NCBI RefSeq assembly: GCF_013618625.1 | Contig: NZ_JABRWO010000002.1 | Location: 310,001 to 374,000 of the forward strand | Length of the DNA stretch: 64,000 nt | Origin: Bremerella alba | Lineage (GTDB): Bacteria > Planctomycetota > Planctomycetia > Pirellulales > Pirellulaceae | Direction of reading: 5' to 3' | In this document: piece after piece, positions 26,696 to 35,673 of the stretch | How the letters are laid out: each line of letters begins with the position of its first letter | Numbering within the stretch: position 1 is the stretch's first letter | Notes under the pieces: generated by a model | The model's input: the letters and a program-made list of their open reading frames with translations, nothing else | Told to the model about the DNA's origin: nothing | The model's database searches: none | Made by a program: the position numbers and the translations under genes

Positions 26696-29600
26696 TTTTC
26701 ACTTCGATTCATTTCACGCTCATGCGTCGATTACTTAATAGCATGTTGCTATTGGTGATCGCGCTACCTGTCTCGGCCAAATCGCCAGAGCAAGCAGAGG
26801 CAACGCCCCCTTTGGCAACTTGGAAATTCGAAGAATTGACCGCAGGCGTCTGCCAAGGAACCGGCCAGTTGCCTCTCGAGGGTCGCTACCTTGATGGCCT
26901 GACAGCCACCGCCGATCCCCTTGCCGGCCGTCCTTCGGTCATCGAATTCGGACCTGCCGCAAGCCGAGCCCGCGTTGAAGTTTCGCTGGGAATTGAATCT
27001 CGCGATGCCTTTGAGAAACTAATTGACGGTTCGTTCTCGTGGGAAGCATGGATCTATGATGCGGCTCCCGGGCCAGATGGAAGAACCAATTATTCGCTGT
27101 TTTACTACGCCGACCAAAAGCGATTCGTGACCAACTCGACATGGCTTTACCGAGCTCGACAAGATGGAAGCTATCGCTTTCGGATGACTGACGAGGCAGG
27201 AAACGAAGCAGGCGTCGACATCCCTCCCACCGATCCCACGGGCATCGGAGATCGTCAATGGCACCATTATGTGATTGCCGTCGATCGTGCTTCCCCTGGT
27301 GGAGGCCAAGGAAGCATGCGTGCGTATCGCGATGGAGAACTCATTGCTGAACAGCCGCTGCCAAATGAGATGATAACCATCCGCCATCAAGGCCATATTG
27401 TGCTGGGGAACAACCATCATGCTAATTCACCCTGGCAAGGAGCCATCGATGATGTGGCACTCTTTCAAACGGCTTTGAACCTCCGCCAAGTTCAACAGCG
27501 GTATGAAGATAGCAAAAACCCAGCCATCACGAGTACCGCCGAGCGAAACGCTCAGCGTGAAGCCTTCTTTGAAGCCAAGATTCGTCCTCTCTTGATCGAC
27601 AAATGCACCGGCTGCCACACGGGCGATGATTTTACTGAATCGCCCCTCGCGTTCACCTCACGCAAAGGGCTGATTCGGGGTGCCGAATTCGGACCGGCTA
27701 TTGTGCCTGGCAAAGCCAGCGAGAGCTTATTGATTCAAGCGGTCCAATGGAATCATAAGGCACTGAAAATGCCGCCAGATGAAGGTGACCGCCTCACACG
27801 AATTGAAATCGAAGAACTACGCCGCTGGATCAACGACGGAGCCTACTGGCCTCCCAGCGATGACGTGGCCGAAGATGAAACGCCTCATCCAACCGACGTA
27901 AAAGAGCACGTTGAGTCAGATCACTGGGCGTTTCAACCACGCACGCGACCGGCACCGCCAGAGGTGCCCCACCCTGCTTGGAATCAATCGGACATCGATC
28001 GATTCCTATACGCCAAAATGCTGGATAAGAATATTGAGCCGAACGACCTGGCCGACAAACGTGCGCTCATTCGCCGAGCCACTTTCGACCTGACCGGGCT
28101 CAATCCAACTCTTGAGGAGACCGAAGCATTTCTGCAAGATCCGTCAGAGGATGCATTCACTAAAGTGATTGACCGGTTGTTGGCGTCCCCACGGTATGGG
28201 GAACGGTGGGGGCGTCATTGGCTGGACATCGCACGATATGCCGACACCCAAGGTGACGTAGGAGACTTCCCTATTCCTACCGCGTACCTCTATCGCGACT
28301 GGGTCATTGATTCGCTCAATGCCGACATGCCCTACGACCGTTTCGTTCAGGCACAGATTGCCGGCGATCTGATGGCCCACCAGGCCAAGAACGACCAAGA
28401 CGCGCGCGGCATGATGGTGGCGACCGGATTCGTTTCGCTTTCGCGGCGTTTCGGGAATACCAAGTACGAAGACAAACATCTGATGATCGAAGATACGATC
28501 GACACACTGGGTCGTAGCATCCTTGGCGTCACGATTCGATGTGCTCGATGCCACGACCACAAGTTCGATCCGATCCTGCAATCCGATTACTTCGGACTGT
28601 ATGGTATTTTCGAGAGCACACGCTATCCAACGATGGGTGCTTCCAACGAAAAGTCTCCCTCGTTTCTATCAGCTGCGGCGCCGGATCCGAAACTGCAAGA
28701 GCAGCTAGACGATCATTACGCATTGATTGAGCGTTACTACTACCAGATCAACAATCATTTTCGACCTTGGCTGAAACCCACCCTTCAGACCTATAAAACC
28801 GTATCGAAGCAGCTTAAAAGCACCGACCTCGACAAGGCAAAGCGTCGCGAACTGGAACAACGCAGGGAAGCATGTCTTGCCAAGTACAAGGGAGCTTTCC
28901 GCGAGCTGATGCTGCACGGCCTGGGTTGGATCAAAAAGGAGAAGGATCGCTTAGCGAGCAATCCTCCGACGGAGTCGATTTTCGGACTGACCGAGGACGA
29001 GCCTATCAACTCAAAGCTGCACCTGCGTGGAAACCCAGATAACCTTGGGCGGGTCGTTCCGCGGCGTTTTCCTTTGATATTAACGGACGAAGAAACAGAT
29101 TCCGATTCGTGGCAAGGTTCGGGAAGGCTGCATCTAGCACGCTGGCTAACCACGCCCGATCATCCCCTTACGGCACGCGTGATCGTCAATCGTGTTTGGC
29201 AGCATCATTTCGGGCGAGGTCTGGTTGCGACAAGCAGCAACTTCGGTGTGAAGGGGGACCAGCCATCTCATCCTCAGCTTTTGGATTATCTGGCCGATGT
29301 GTTCGTGGAAGAAGATGGCTGGTCGCTGAAAGCTTTGCATCGCCGGATTATGCTTTCCCGAGCTTACCGTCTCTCCAGTCGAACAACGGACTTAAGCCTG
29401 CAAAACGATGCCGACAACATTTACCTGGCACGGTTTGCTCGTCGGCGCCTCGAGGCCGAGGCGATCCGCGACTCCATGCTACAGATTAGCGGAAACTTGG
29501 ACCTTAATCGTCCCGGCCCGTTCCCCTTCCCGCATTGGAAAGGCCGTTCGTACTCGCTGAACAATCCTTTCCGAGCCGAATACGATCATAATCATCGCAG

Positions 29601-30003
29601 CATCTACCTGATGACTCAGCGGCTGTTCCGGCAATCGTTCTTCGCTTTGTTCGATGGTCCCGATCGCAATCAATCAACCGAAAAGCGAACGACTTCTGCT
29701 CTCCCGACCCAAGTTCTTTTCCTCTTGAACTCTCCTTTTGTCGAAAAACAGTCCCACGCATTCGCCGATCGGATCCTTAAAAACACCAAGAATGATCAGG
29801 AAGCGATTCAATTCGCCTACCAGCGCGTGTATGGACGCCTCCCGACAATGGAAGAACAACAGATTACAACACGGCAAATCGACTCGCTCTCGGCCGCGAT
29901 CCTATCGTCCGGCGAAATGAAGCCGGAAGAAGTCCGCCCAGCCGTTTGGAAGGCAGTTGCCAAGTCCCTGTTTGCCAGCAACGAATTTTTGCATGTGGAG
30001 TAA
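26692..30003 (+). CDS. LamG-containing PSD1/DUF1549-DUF1553 cytochrome C protein
   Basis: A large exported protein of 1103 residues. After a signal (LLNSMLLLVIALPVSA) comes a LamG/concanavalin-like domain at about residues 40-255 (FEKLIDGSFSWEAWIYDA; GAIDDVALFQTALN), which could bind carbohydrate. The planctomycete cytochrome C domain follows with CTGCH near residue 305, then DUF1549 with RWGRHWLDIARYADT and a second CxxCH (CARCHDHKFDPI), and DUF1553 with VNRVWQHHFGRGLV. The LamG addition is absent from the PSD1 proteins at 1749 and 45855. A later ATG at 26722 is an alternative start; 26692 is kept because it overlaps the previous stop. Confidence 0.92.
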   Translation: MIFTSIHFTLMRRLLNSMLLLVIALPVSAKSPEQAEATPPLATWKFEELTAGVCQGTGQLPLEGRYLDGLTATADPLAGRPSVIEFGPAASRARVEVSLGIESRDAFEKLIDGSFSWEAWIYDAAPGPDGRTNYSLFYYADQKRFVTNSTWLYRARQDGSYRFRMTDEAGNEAGVDIPPTDPTGIGDRQWHHYVIAVDRASPGGGQGSMRAYRDGELIAEQPLPNEMITIRHQGHIVLGNNHHANSPWQGAIDDVALFQTALNLRQVQQRYEDSKNPAITSTAERNAQREAFFEAKIRPLLIDKCTGCHTGDDFTESPLAFTSRKGLIRGAEFGPAIVPGKASESLLIQAVQWNHKALKMPPDEGDRLTRIEIEELRRWINDGAYWPPSDDVAEDETPHPTDVKEHVESDHWAFQPRTRPAPPEVPHPAWNQSDIDRFLYAKMLDKNIEPNDLADKRALIRRATFDLTGLNPTLEETEAFLQDPSEDAFTKVIDRLLASPRYGERWGRHWLDIARYADTQGDVGDFPIPTAYLYRDWVIDSLNADMPYDRFVQAQIAGDLMAHQAKNDQDARGMMVATGFVSLSRRFGNTKYEDKHLMIEDTIDTLGRSILGVTIRCARCHDHKFDPILQSDYFGLYGIFESTRYPTMGASNEKSPSFLSAAAPDPKLQEQLDDHYALIERYYYQINNHFRPWLKPTLQTYKTVSKQLKSTDLDKAKRRELEQRREACLAKYKGAFRELMLHGLGWIKKEKDRLASNPPTESIFGLTEDEPINSKLHLRGNPDNLGRVVPRRFPLILTDEETDSDSWQGSGRLHLARWLTTPDHPLTARVIVNRVWQHHFGRGLVATSSNFGVKGDQPSHPQLLDYLADVFVEEDGWSLKALHRRIMLSRAYRLSSRTTDLSLQNDADNIYLARFARRRLEAEAIRDSMLQISGNLDLNRPGPFPFPHWKGRSYSLNNPFRAEYDHNHRSIYLMTQRLFRQSFFALFDGPDRNQSTEKRTTSALPTQVLFLLNSPFVEKQSHAFADRILKNTKNDQEAIQFAYQRVYGRLPTMEEQQITTRQIDSLSAAILSSGEMKPEEVRPAVWKAVAKSLFASNEFLHVE

Positions 30004-30010
30004 TACGACT

Positions 30011-31417
30011 ATGAATTCAACATCCATTCCGATGAGTCGTCGTCAGGCACTGCGGGGCGGCTTAGCCGCATGCACCACCCTGGGAGCAGGGACCAAAGCA
30101 ACCGGCGTGCTGGCCGCGAATCAAGAAACGTCCATCCAGCATTTCCCGGCCAAAGCCAAACATGTGATTGTCCTTTACATGTCCGGCGGTTACTCGCATG
30201 TGGATACATTTGACCCCAAGCCAAAGCTCGAGCAGTTGCACGATCGTTCGATCGGGGTCGAAGCAGAAGTCAGCGTGACTGGCATGCCCAAGGTCGACCG
30301 CTACTTAAAAGCAGCCTCTTGGAAGTTCCGTCCCAACAAGCATTGCGGGACGGAAGTCAGTGACCTGTTCCCTCATATGCGCGAGATCATTCACGAAGCG
30401 GCACTGATCCGTTCGATGAACAGCGATCACCGCGATCATGGCGAGGCTACGCTTCAACTGCACACCGGCAGCACATCGGTCGCCATGCCTAGTTTCGGGG
30501 CCTGGTTGAGTTTTGGTCTTGGTTCGGCCAACCCCCAACTTCCCTCGCACGTCGTCCTCTCCGAGCACCGGCCTTACAACGGTCCCCAAATTTGGGATGC
30601 CAATTTCCTCCCGGCCTCGCATAGCGGGGTACGGATTTTGCCCGGTAACGAGCCGCTACCCTACTTGAAGTCTCTCAGCCCCGGGGTGATTCGCGACTTC
30701 GAGTTTGAAATGTTGTCGAAGCTCAACCAAGAGCACGCCCAGATTCGACACGATAATGGACAGCTCGCCGGAAGAATGGCCGCTGCTCAGGCCGCGCGGG
30801 GTCTTCAAGATGCAGCCCCCGAGGCGCTCGATCTATCTCAAGAGACGCCTGAAACGCTCAAGCTATACGGCAGCGAGCCAGGTGACGTGACATCATATGC
30901 TGCCCAGTGCATCATGGCGCGGCGACTCGTCGAACGTGGCGTACGTTTTGTCGAGATCATCGACTCCGTGGGGAGTTGCAGCGATAACTGGGACGCCGCC
31001 CATCGCGATATTGCTAGTCACGGCAAATACGCCAAGCGAGTCGATCAACCCATCGCGGCCTTAATAAAAGATTTAAAGCGGACCGGCCTCTTGGATGAAA
31101 CGCTCGTGGTTTTTTGTACCGAATTTGGCCGAACTCCCTGGGCCCAAGACGGCAAAGGCACCAAAAGCCGTAACCATCATCCTCAAGCGTTTTCCTGCTG
31201 GCTGGCTGGGGGTGGAGTGAAGCCGGGCATTGTCCATGGCCAGTCAGACGACATCGGCAATCTGGTGGAACACAACATGGTGCACATCCACGATTTCCAC
31301 GCCACCATCCTACGGATTATGGGGCTAGACCACGAACGGCTTACTTATCGTCATGCCGGCCGAGACTTTCGCTTGACCGACGTACATGGGCACATTGTCG
31401 AAGACATCCTGATTTAA
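30011..31417 (+). CDS. DUF1501 family protein with Tat-like signal
   Basis: A 468-residue partner of the preceding PSD1 protein, starting 7 bp after its stop. The N-terminus MSRRQALRGGLAACTTLGAG carries twin arginines. DUF1501 signatures are VLYMSGGYSHVDTFDPKP, ARRLVERGVRFVEI, FCTEFGRTPWAQDG and the terminal DHERLTYRHAGRDFRLTDVHG. The in-frame upstream extension overlaps the PSD1 gene and is not used. It acts outside the cytoplasm; the reaction is unknown, with sulfatase- or phosphatase-like hydrolysis possible from the fold. Confidence 0.92.
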   Translation: MNSTSIPMSRRQALRGGLAACTTLGAGTKATGVLAANQETSIQHFPAKAKHVIVLYMSGGYSHVDTFDPKPKLEQLHDRSIGVEAEVSVTGMPKVDRYLKAASWKFRPNKHCGTEVSDLFPHMREIIHEAALIRSMNSDHRDHGEATLQLHTGSTSVAMPSFGAWLSFGLGSANPQLPSHVVLSEHRPYNGPQIWDANFLPASHSGVRILPGNEPLPYLKSLSPGVIRDFEFEMLSKLNQEHAQIRHDNGQLAGRMAAAQAARGLQDAAPEALDLSQETPETLKLYGSEPGDVTSYAAQCIMARRLVERGVRFVEIIDSVGSCSDNWDAAHRDIASHGKYAKRVDQPIAALIKDLKRTGLLDETLVVFCTEFGRTPWAQDGKGTKSRNHHPQAFSCWLAGGGVKPGIVHGQSDDIGNLVEHNMVHIHDFHATILRIMGLDHERLTYRHAGRDFRLTDVHGHIVEDILI

Positions 31418-31480
31418 CGGTGGCCAGCGTAACGCGAAAACGATTAACTTAATTATCAATTCGATTCGATTGGAGCATTT

Positions 31481-32086
31481 ATGCCGCATAGCGTTTTACT
31501 TCCCATCGGTGACGGCACCGAAATGATGGACACCCTTTACCCTGTGTTCCGGCTTTCGGAAGAACTTTTCGAAGTGGTGGTAGCAGGCCCCGAGGCACGT
31601 ACTTACCACGGAGTCATGCATGAAATCCCGCCCATGGAAAACATCCCTTGGGATATTACCCGCGAGCAGCCTTCCTATCATATTCGTGCGACCGAGGCCT
31701 TTCGTGATATCGATCCGACCAATTACGACGGTCTATTCCTGTCGGGTGGCCGCGCCCCAGAGTACCTGAGGTACGATCAGGATCTGCTACGAATCATCAA
31801 GCACTTTTTTGACAACGGCAAACCGGTCGCCATGGTCTGTCATGGAGTCGAGTTAGCCGCCGCAGCTGGTTGCCTGCAAGACCGCCGTGCTACGACGGTT
31901 GCCAAATGCGCACTCGACATCACTCAATTCGGTGGCGTTTATACGGACGAACCGTGCGTAATCGACGACAACCTAATCTCTTGCCGCACTTGGCATGATT
32001 ATGCATTGATGTTCAAGCCTTTCCTTAAATCGCTGCAGAAGCAACAGGCCATGGGCAACGGTTCCAACCAGCAAGTTCATGCTTAG
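31481..32086 (+). CDS. DJ-1/PfpI family protein
   Basis: A 201-residue cytoplasmic protein of the DJ-1/PfpI (class I glutamine-amidotransferase-like) superfamily. The nucleophile elbow MVCHGVELAAAAG contains the conserved Cys followed by His-Gly, and GLFLSGGRAPEYLR carries the usual acidic/Gly segment. Members act as glyoxalase III-type hydratases, deglycases, isomerases or chaperones, so the exact reaction is open. Its place between DUF1501 and a sugar isomerase suggests it handles a reactive keto- or aldo-sugar intermediate. Confidence 0.85.
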   Translation: MPHSVLLPIGDGTEMMDTLYPVFRLSEELFEVVVAGPEARTYHGVMHEIPPMENIPWDITREQPSYHIRATEAFRDIDPTNYDGLFLSGGRAPEYLRYDQDLLRIIKHFFDNGKPVAMVCHGVELAAAAGCLQDRRATTVAKCALDITQFGGVYTDEPCVIDDNLISCRTWHDYALMFKPFLKSLQKQQAMGNGSNQQVHA

Positions 32087-32101
32087 TGCTTTTTTCGCAA
32101 T

Positions 32102-32146
32102 CTAAGTTTGGGTGCCCAAGCTTTATTCAATGGCCCCCAAACTTAG
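32102..32146. repeat. Long perfect inverted repeat inside the operon
   Basis: CTAAGTTTGGG (32102-32112) and CCCAAACTTAG (32136-32146) are exact complements; past one mismatch three more bases pair (GCC/GGC). No T run follows on the plus strand, so this is not a standard terminator. It lies in the gap between the PfpI and isomerase genes. Confidence 0.75.
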
Positions 32147-32188
32147 TGCCCCACGAAAAACAAGCCCGTAAAATAGCGAGCCTATTTC

Positions 32189-33133
32189 ATGCCCATTTCC
32201 CGTCGACAGTTGTTGCATTCTGGACTCGCTTTTGCGGGAACGATGGCGTTGGCTCCCTCGCCGAGCGTCGCCGATACCACAAAACCTTCCGGCTGTACGT
32301 TGGGTTTCAGTACCTATGGAATGAAAACGCTTAAAACAGAAGCGGCTATCGAGGCAATCTCCGAAATTGGCTACGATGCCATCGAAATCGCCGTCCGTCC
32401 TGATTGGGATTCGGCACCATCCAAGATGCCGGCAAAACGTCGCGCGGCGGTAGGACGATTGCTTAGAGACAAGCAATTGCACCTAAGCGCCCTAATGGAA
32501 CATCTTCAGCCAGCACAGGACGACCAACAGCACCACCAACATCTCGATCGCCTGAGTCAAGTGTTTACGCTGGCCGAAGACTGGCAAACCCATGATTCAA
32601 AGCCATTGGTACAAACGACGCTCGGCGGTGGGAATTGGGAAAAGCTTCGCACGTTTTATCTCGACCGCATTGGCGACTGGGCGGAGGTTGCGCGAAAGCA
32701 CGACGTTGTCCTGGCCATAAAACCGCATCGCGGCGGAGGCATGTCGCGTCCCAGCGAAGCAGTCTGGCTGATCCAACAGCTCGGAAATCCACGACACTTG
32801 AAAATGGTGTACGACTATAGCCACTATGCCTATCGCGACATGACCTTAGAGGAAACGATCGACACGGCGCTTCCTCATACGGCTCACATCGCCCTGAAAG
32901 ATGTCATGCAGCACAATGGCAAGTTCTCCTTCCAACTGCCGGGGAAAACAGGCGAAGTCGATTTCTCGAAATTGTTTCGCCTGTTCTACGCGGGTGGTTA
33001 TCGTGGAGACTTAAACTGCGAAGTCAGCGGGATGGTTTGGGGCCAGCCTGACTACGAGCCAATCCCGGCAGCGCGACAAGCTTACTGTTGGATGTCCCAA
33101 GCATTGCAAACGGCTAACGTACCCCGCGTATAG
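32189..33133 (+). CDS. Sugar phosphate isomerase/epimerase family protein (TIM barrel)
   Basis: A 314-residue protein of the xylose-isomerase-like TIM-barrel family (PF01261). The N-terminus SRRQLLHSGLAFAGTMALA carries twin arginines, suggesting export, which many planctomycete members share. Barrel strands with likely metal ligands include YDAIEIAVRPDW, VVLAIKPHRG, MVYDYSHYAYRDM, HIALKDV and YRGDLNCEVSG. The family interconverts or cleaves sugars and inositols; the substrate is unknown. In this operon it would act between glycan processing outside and the SSS symporter. Confidence 0.86.
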   Translation: MPISRRQLLHSGLAFAGTMALAPSPSVADTTKPSGCTLGFSTYGMKTLKTEAAIEAISEIGYDAIEIAVRPDWDSAPSKMPAKRRAAVGRLLRDKQLHLSALMEHLQPAQDDQQHHQHLDRLSQVFTLAEDWQTHDSKPLVQTTLGGGNWEKLRTFYLDRIGDWAEVARKHDVVLAIKPHRGGGMSRPSEAVWLIQQLGNPRHLKMVYDYSHYAYRDMTLEETIDTALPHTAHIALKDVMQHNGKFSFQLPGKTGEVDFSKLFRLFYAGGYRGDLNCEVSGMVWGQPDYEPIPAARQAYCWMSQALQTANVPRV

Positions 33134-33185
33134 TCCACTTCCCCTCTCTATTCATTCCCATTCTTTGCTACTTCCCGGAAACGGT

Positions 33186-33437
33186 ATGAAACCTGCCCCC
33201 TCCTCGACATCTCGACCCCTGAGCTACGCGGCGACCGCCATCGTAGTGATCGCCCTGATTATGGGAGTCGGTCCTGGCGTCCTGCTGGTCAATCGCCCGA
33301 CCATGTTTCTCGGCCTGCCCTTGCTTTATTTCTGGGGCATTGGTTGGTACTTCGTCATTTGTGGAGTGGCAATTATTTGCTACTTCTTCATCTGGCGTGG
33401 CGATCAAGACATCGCTGACAAGGAGGAACGACCATGA
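33186..33437 (+). CDS. Small two-helix membrane protein, probable SSS symporter partner
   Basis: An 83-residue protein with two membrane helices (about residues 13-33 and 45-70) and a charged C-terminus (RGDQDIADKEERP). The ATG at 33186 has GGAAACGG upstream; a TTG seven codons earlier is the alternative. Its stop overlaps the SSS start by 4 bp (ATGA). Small membrane proteins encoded just before some SSS transporters behave as accessory subunits, which is the likely role here. Confidence 0.75.
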   Translation: MKPAPSSTSRPLSYAATAIVVIALIMGVGPGVLLVNRPTMFLGLPLLYFWGIGWYFVICGVAIICYFFIWRGDQDIADKEERP

Positions 33438-35128
33438 ACGATGCTGCATTTATCGCGGCTTCTTCCGCGTCGATCTCGGGGTGGATTCCCTTTGTCGTTC
33501 TTGTGCTTTACTTGATGGTCCTCTTGGTCATCGGCTGCATTGGGTATTACCTGAGCAAAAGCGGAGAAGAAGATTACTACCTGGCCGGACGAGGACAAGG
33601 CTGGATGATCTCTTCGCTGACCATCATGGCCACCTTCTTCAGCTCGTTCGCTCTGCTCGGAGCGCCAGGGATGGTCTATCGCGAAGGCGTGGTATTCGCT
33701 TTGGTCAGTTTAAACGTTCCGATCGCAGGCTTTTGTGTTTACTTGCTCGGTTCACGCATCTGGCTGGCCGGTCAGAAGCACGGATACGTGACCCAGGCCG
33801 ACATGCTCTGCGAACATTACAATAGCCATCTGTTGTTGCGTCCATTGATTACATTCGTCGGCGTGCTGTTTGCCATTCCTTACGTCATCATGCAGTTGAA
33901 AGCCGGAGGAGAACTGGCAGCCGTACTCTTTGCCGATTACGCCTATGCATTCGAGATCGGCACCATTGTGCTCGCAGCGATCACTGCCTTGTACATCATG
34001 ATCGGCGGGATGCGGAGCGTGGCCTGGACCGATGCGCTTCAGTGTCTCTTGCTGGTGCTGGGAATGCTATTGGCCGGCGTGGCCATGGTAGTCAGTCTGG
34101 GAGGGCTCTCCGGCTTTCGCGATGCGGTAGCCGAACTGCCAGATTCCTCGAAGACAGTCCCCGGGAACAGTGGATTCTGGCAATTGCCCATGCTCTTTAC
34201 GGTATGCCTGTTGATGCCTATCGGAGGTATCATCCAGCCGGCGCAGTGGATGCGTTTTTACGCGGCAAGAGATCGCGATGCGCTCAAAAAGAGTGCCCTT
34301 ATCTTTATCGTTTTGCTGACCGGCTGTTTTATGTTTGGCATCATGCTGGTCGGACTAGGAGGCCAAGCGTTATACCCGTTACAGTTCAACGAGTCTGGCG
34401 TGCAGCCGGCACCGGGCATCGAAAGCTACGACCAGATCCTCGTCGTTATTCTTAAGGACCATCTGCCGATAATGCTGGGCCCCACGCTGGGCATCGCCTT
34501 CGCGTCGCTGGCTATCGTGGCCATAATGGCTGCTGCCATGAGTACCGCAGACAGTAACCTACATGCCCTTAGCGCCCTGATCACCCGGGACATCTACGAC
34601 CGTTTCATTCGCCCCCAGGCCGGCGAAAACGAACGTGTATGGGTAGGGCGTTTCGTGATTCTGGCGGCAACTTCTGCGTCACTGAGTTTCGTACTCATCG
34701 CCAACCGTCCGGAAAGCACCCTATCGGGATTCATGGAAATGATCGTCGATTTGGCGCTATTTGCTGTGGCGTTCAGCGTGCAATTACTGCCAATGACGAT
34801 CGACGTCTTGTTCCTTCGTCGCGGCAACGGGATCGCAGCCACTGCTGGTTTGTCAGCCGGTCTTCTAACCGCGTTTCTTTTCACACCTCTTTTGCCACTG
34901 CTGGTTGAAATAACAGGGCTGTCAGCGTTCGATTCACTGCTCGCGTGGGTGGAGCAGGCTCACTCGTTCTTGCCAGTACATGCTTCGGCCTGGGGACTCG
35001 TCGTAAATACCCTCGTATTCCTCGTTATCAGCCTCGTGGTCGTTCGTCCGCGTTCGCCGAAACTCCCATCTTCTCGCCGCACCAACGATCGCCCCGCCGA
35101 AGCGGAAACGGTCCCTTCCGTTCATTAG
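33434..35128 (+). CDS. Sodium:solute symporter (SSS) family transporter
   Basis: A 564-residue inner-membrane transporter with about thirteen helices. Typical SSS segments are YYLAGRGQGWMISSLTIMATFFSS near the N-terminus and the sodium-site-like MAAAMSTADSNLHALSALITRDIYD in the middle. It imports a sugar or organic acid with Na+. AAGGAGGAACGACC before the ATG gives a near-consensus ribosome-binding site. It is the last gene of the 24166-35128 series and so probably brings in the product of the extracellular PSD1/DUF1501/isomerase steps. The hydrophilic tail after about residue 540 is non-conserved. Confidence 0.92.
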   Translation: MNDAAFIAASSASISGWIPFVVLVLYLMVLLVIGCIGYYLSKSGEEDYYLAGRGQGWMISSLTIMATFFSSFALLGAPGMVYREGVVFALVSLNVPIAGFCVYLLGSRIWLAGQKHGYVTQADMLCEHYNSHLLLRPLITFVGVLFAIPYVIMQLKAGGELAAVLFADYAYAFEIGTIVLAAITALYIMIGGMRSVAWTDALQCLLLVLGMLLAGVAMVVSLGGLSGFRDAVAELPDSSKTVPGNSGFWQLPMLFTVCLLMPIGGIIQPAQWMRFYAARDRDALKKSALIFIVLLTGCFMFGIMLVGLGGQALYPLQFNESGVQPAPGIESYDQILVVILKDHLPIMLGPTLGIAFASLAIVAIMAAAMSTADSNLHALSALITRDIYDRFIRPQAGENERVWVGRFVILAATSASLSFVLIANRPESTLSGFMEMIVDLALFAVAFSVQLLPMTIDVLFLRRGNGIAATAGLSAGLLTAFLFTPLLPLLVEITGLSAFDSLLAWVEQAHSFLPVHASAWGLVVNTLVFLVISLVVVRPRSPKLPSSRRTNDRPAEAETVPSVH

Positions 35129-35349
35129 CTCCATAATTTCCGGAGAACTCTCCCGATCGAATCGATCCTGCCGGGATGCCATAATCCACCGATCTCTCTT
35201 GCCGAGCCCATCCAAGATCGTTGACCTGGTGCTCTCAGCCGACGATACTGAGCGCTTATCTCACTACCCATCAAACGCTGCTTTACAGGGAGAAGCCGAA
35301 ACGATGAATGGTTTAGTCCTCGCCTCCGCTCTCGGTTCACGCCGTCATC

Positions 35350-35600
35350 TGACCTGCAACCCAAAAACTGAGCCAATGCAAGTGAGAATTTTAGAGTAAA
35401 ATCTGGCCATCATTTTCGAGGAGATGATGACCATGAAGAAGTCGAAATTTACGGATCAGCAGATCGCGTTCGCGCTGAAGCAGGCAGAGACAGGGACGCG
35501 GGTCGATGAGGTCTGCCGTAAGCTGGGTGTCAGCCAACAGACCTTCTATCGCTGGAAGAAGAAGTTCGCCGGACTGGCCCCGGAAGAACCTGCACCTTTT
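35350..35600 (+). pseudogene. IS3-family left end with truncated orfA
   Basis: TGACCTGC at 35350 looks like the tip of an IS3-family inverted repeat. An orfA start at 35424 or 35433 follows (MKKSKFTDQQIAFALKQAETG, then VDEVCRKLGVSQQTFYRWKKKFAGL), a helix-turn-helix typical of IS3 transposase subunit A. After about codon 51 the similarity to the family is lost, and the remaining orfA, all of orfB and the right end are missing. The orfA differs from that of the complete IS3 at 56944-60228, so this is a different element. The IS630 insertion begins about 75 bp further on. Confidence 0.75.
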
Positions 35601-35673
35601 TGGCCAAAACGGAATTGTACTGGTCAGCCAACCAATCTCTGTTCCAAATCGACTTCTGGGTGTCATTCTTCTA

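Noticed and set aside
35578-35673. In-frame, stop-free stretch beyond the esterase stop on the minus strand (KNDTQKSIWNRDWLADQYNS)
   Set aside because: It looks protein-like but is only about 30 codons, lies behind a TAG that was present before the IS630 insertion, and matches no family I know.
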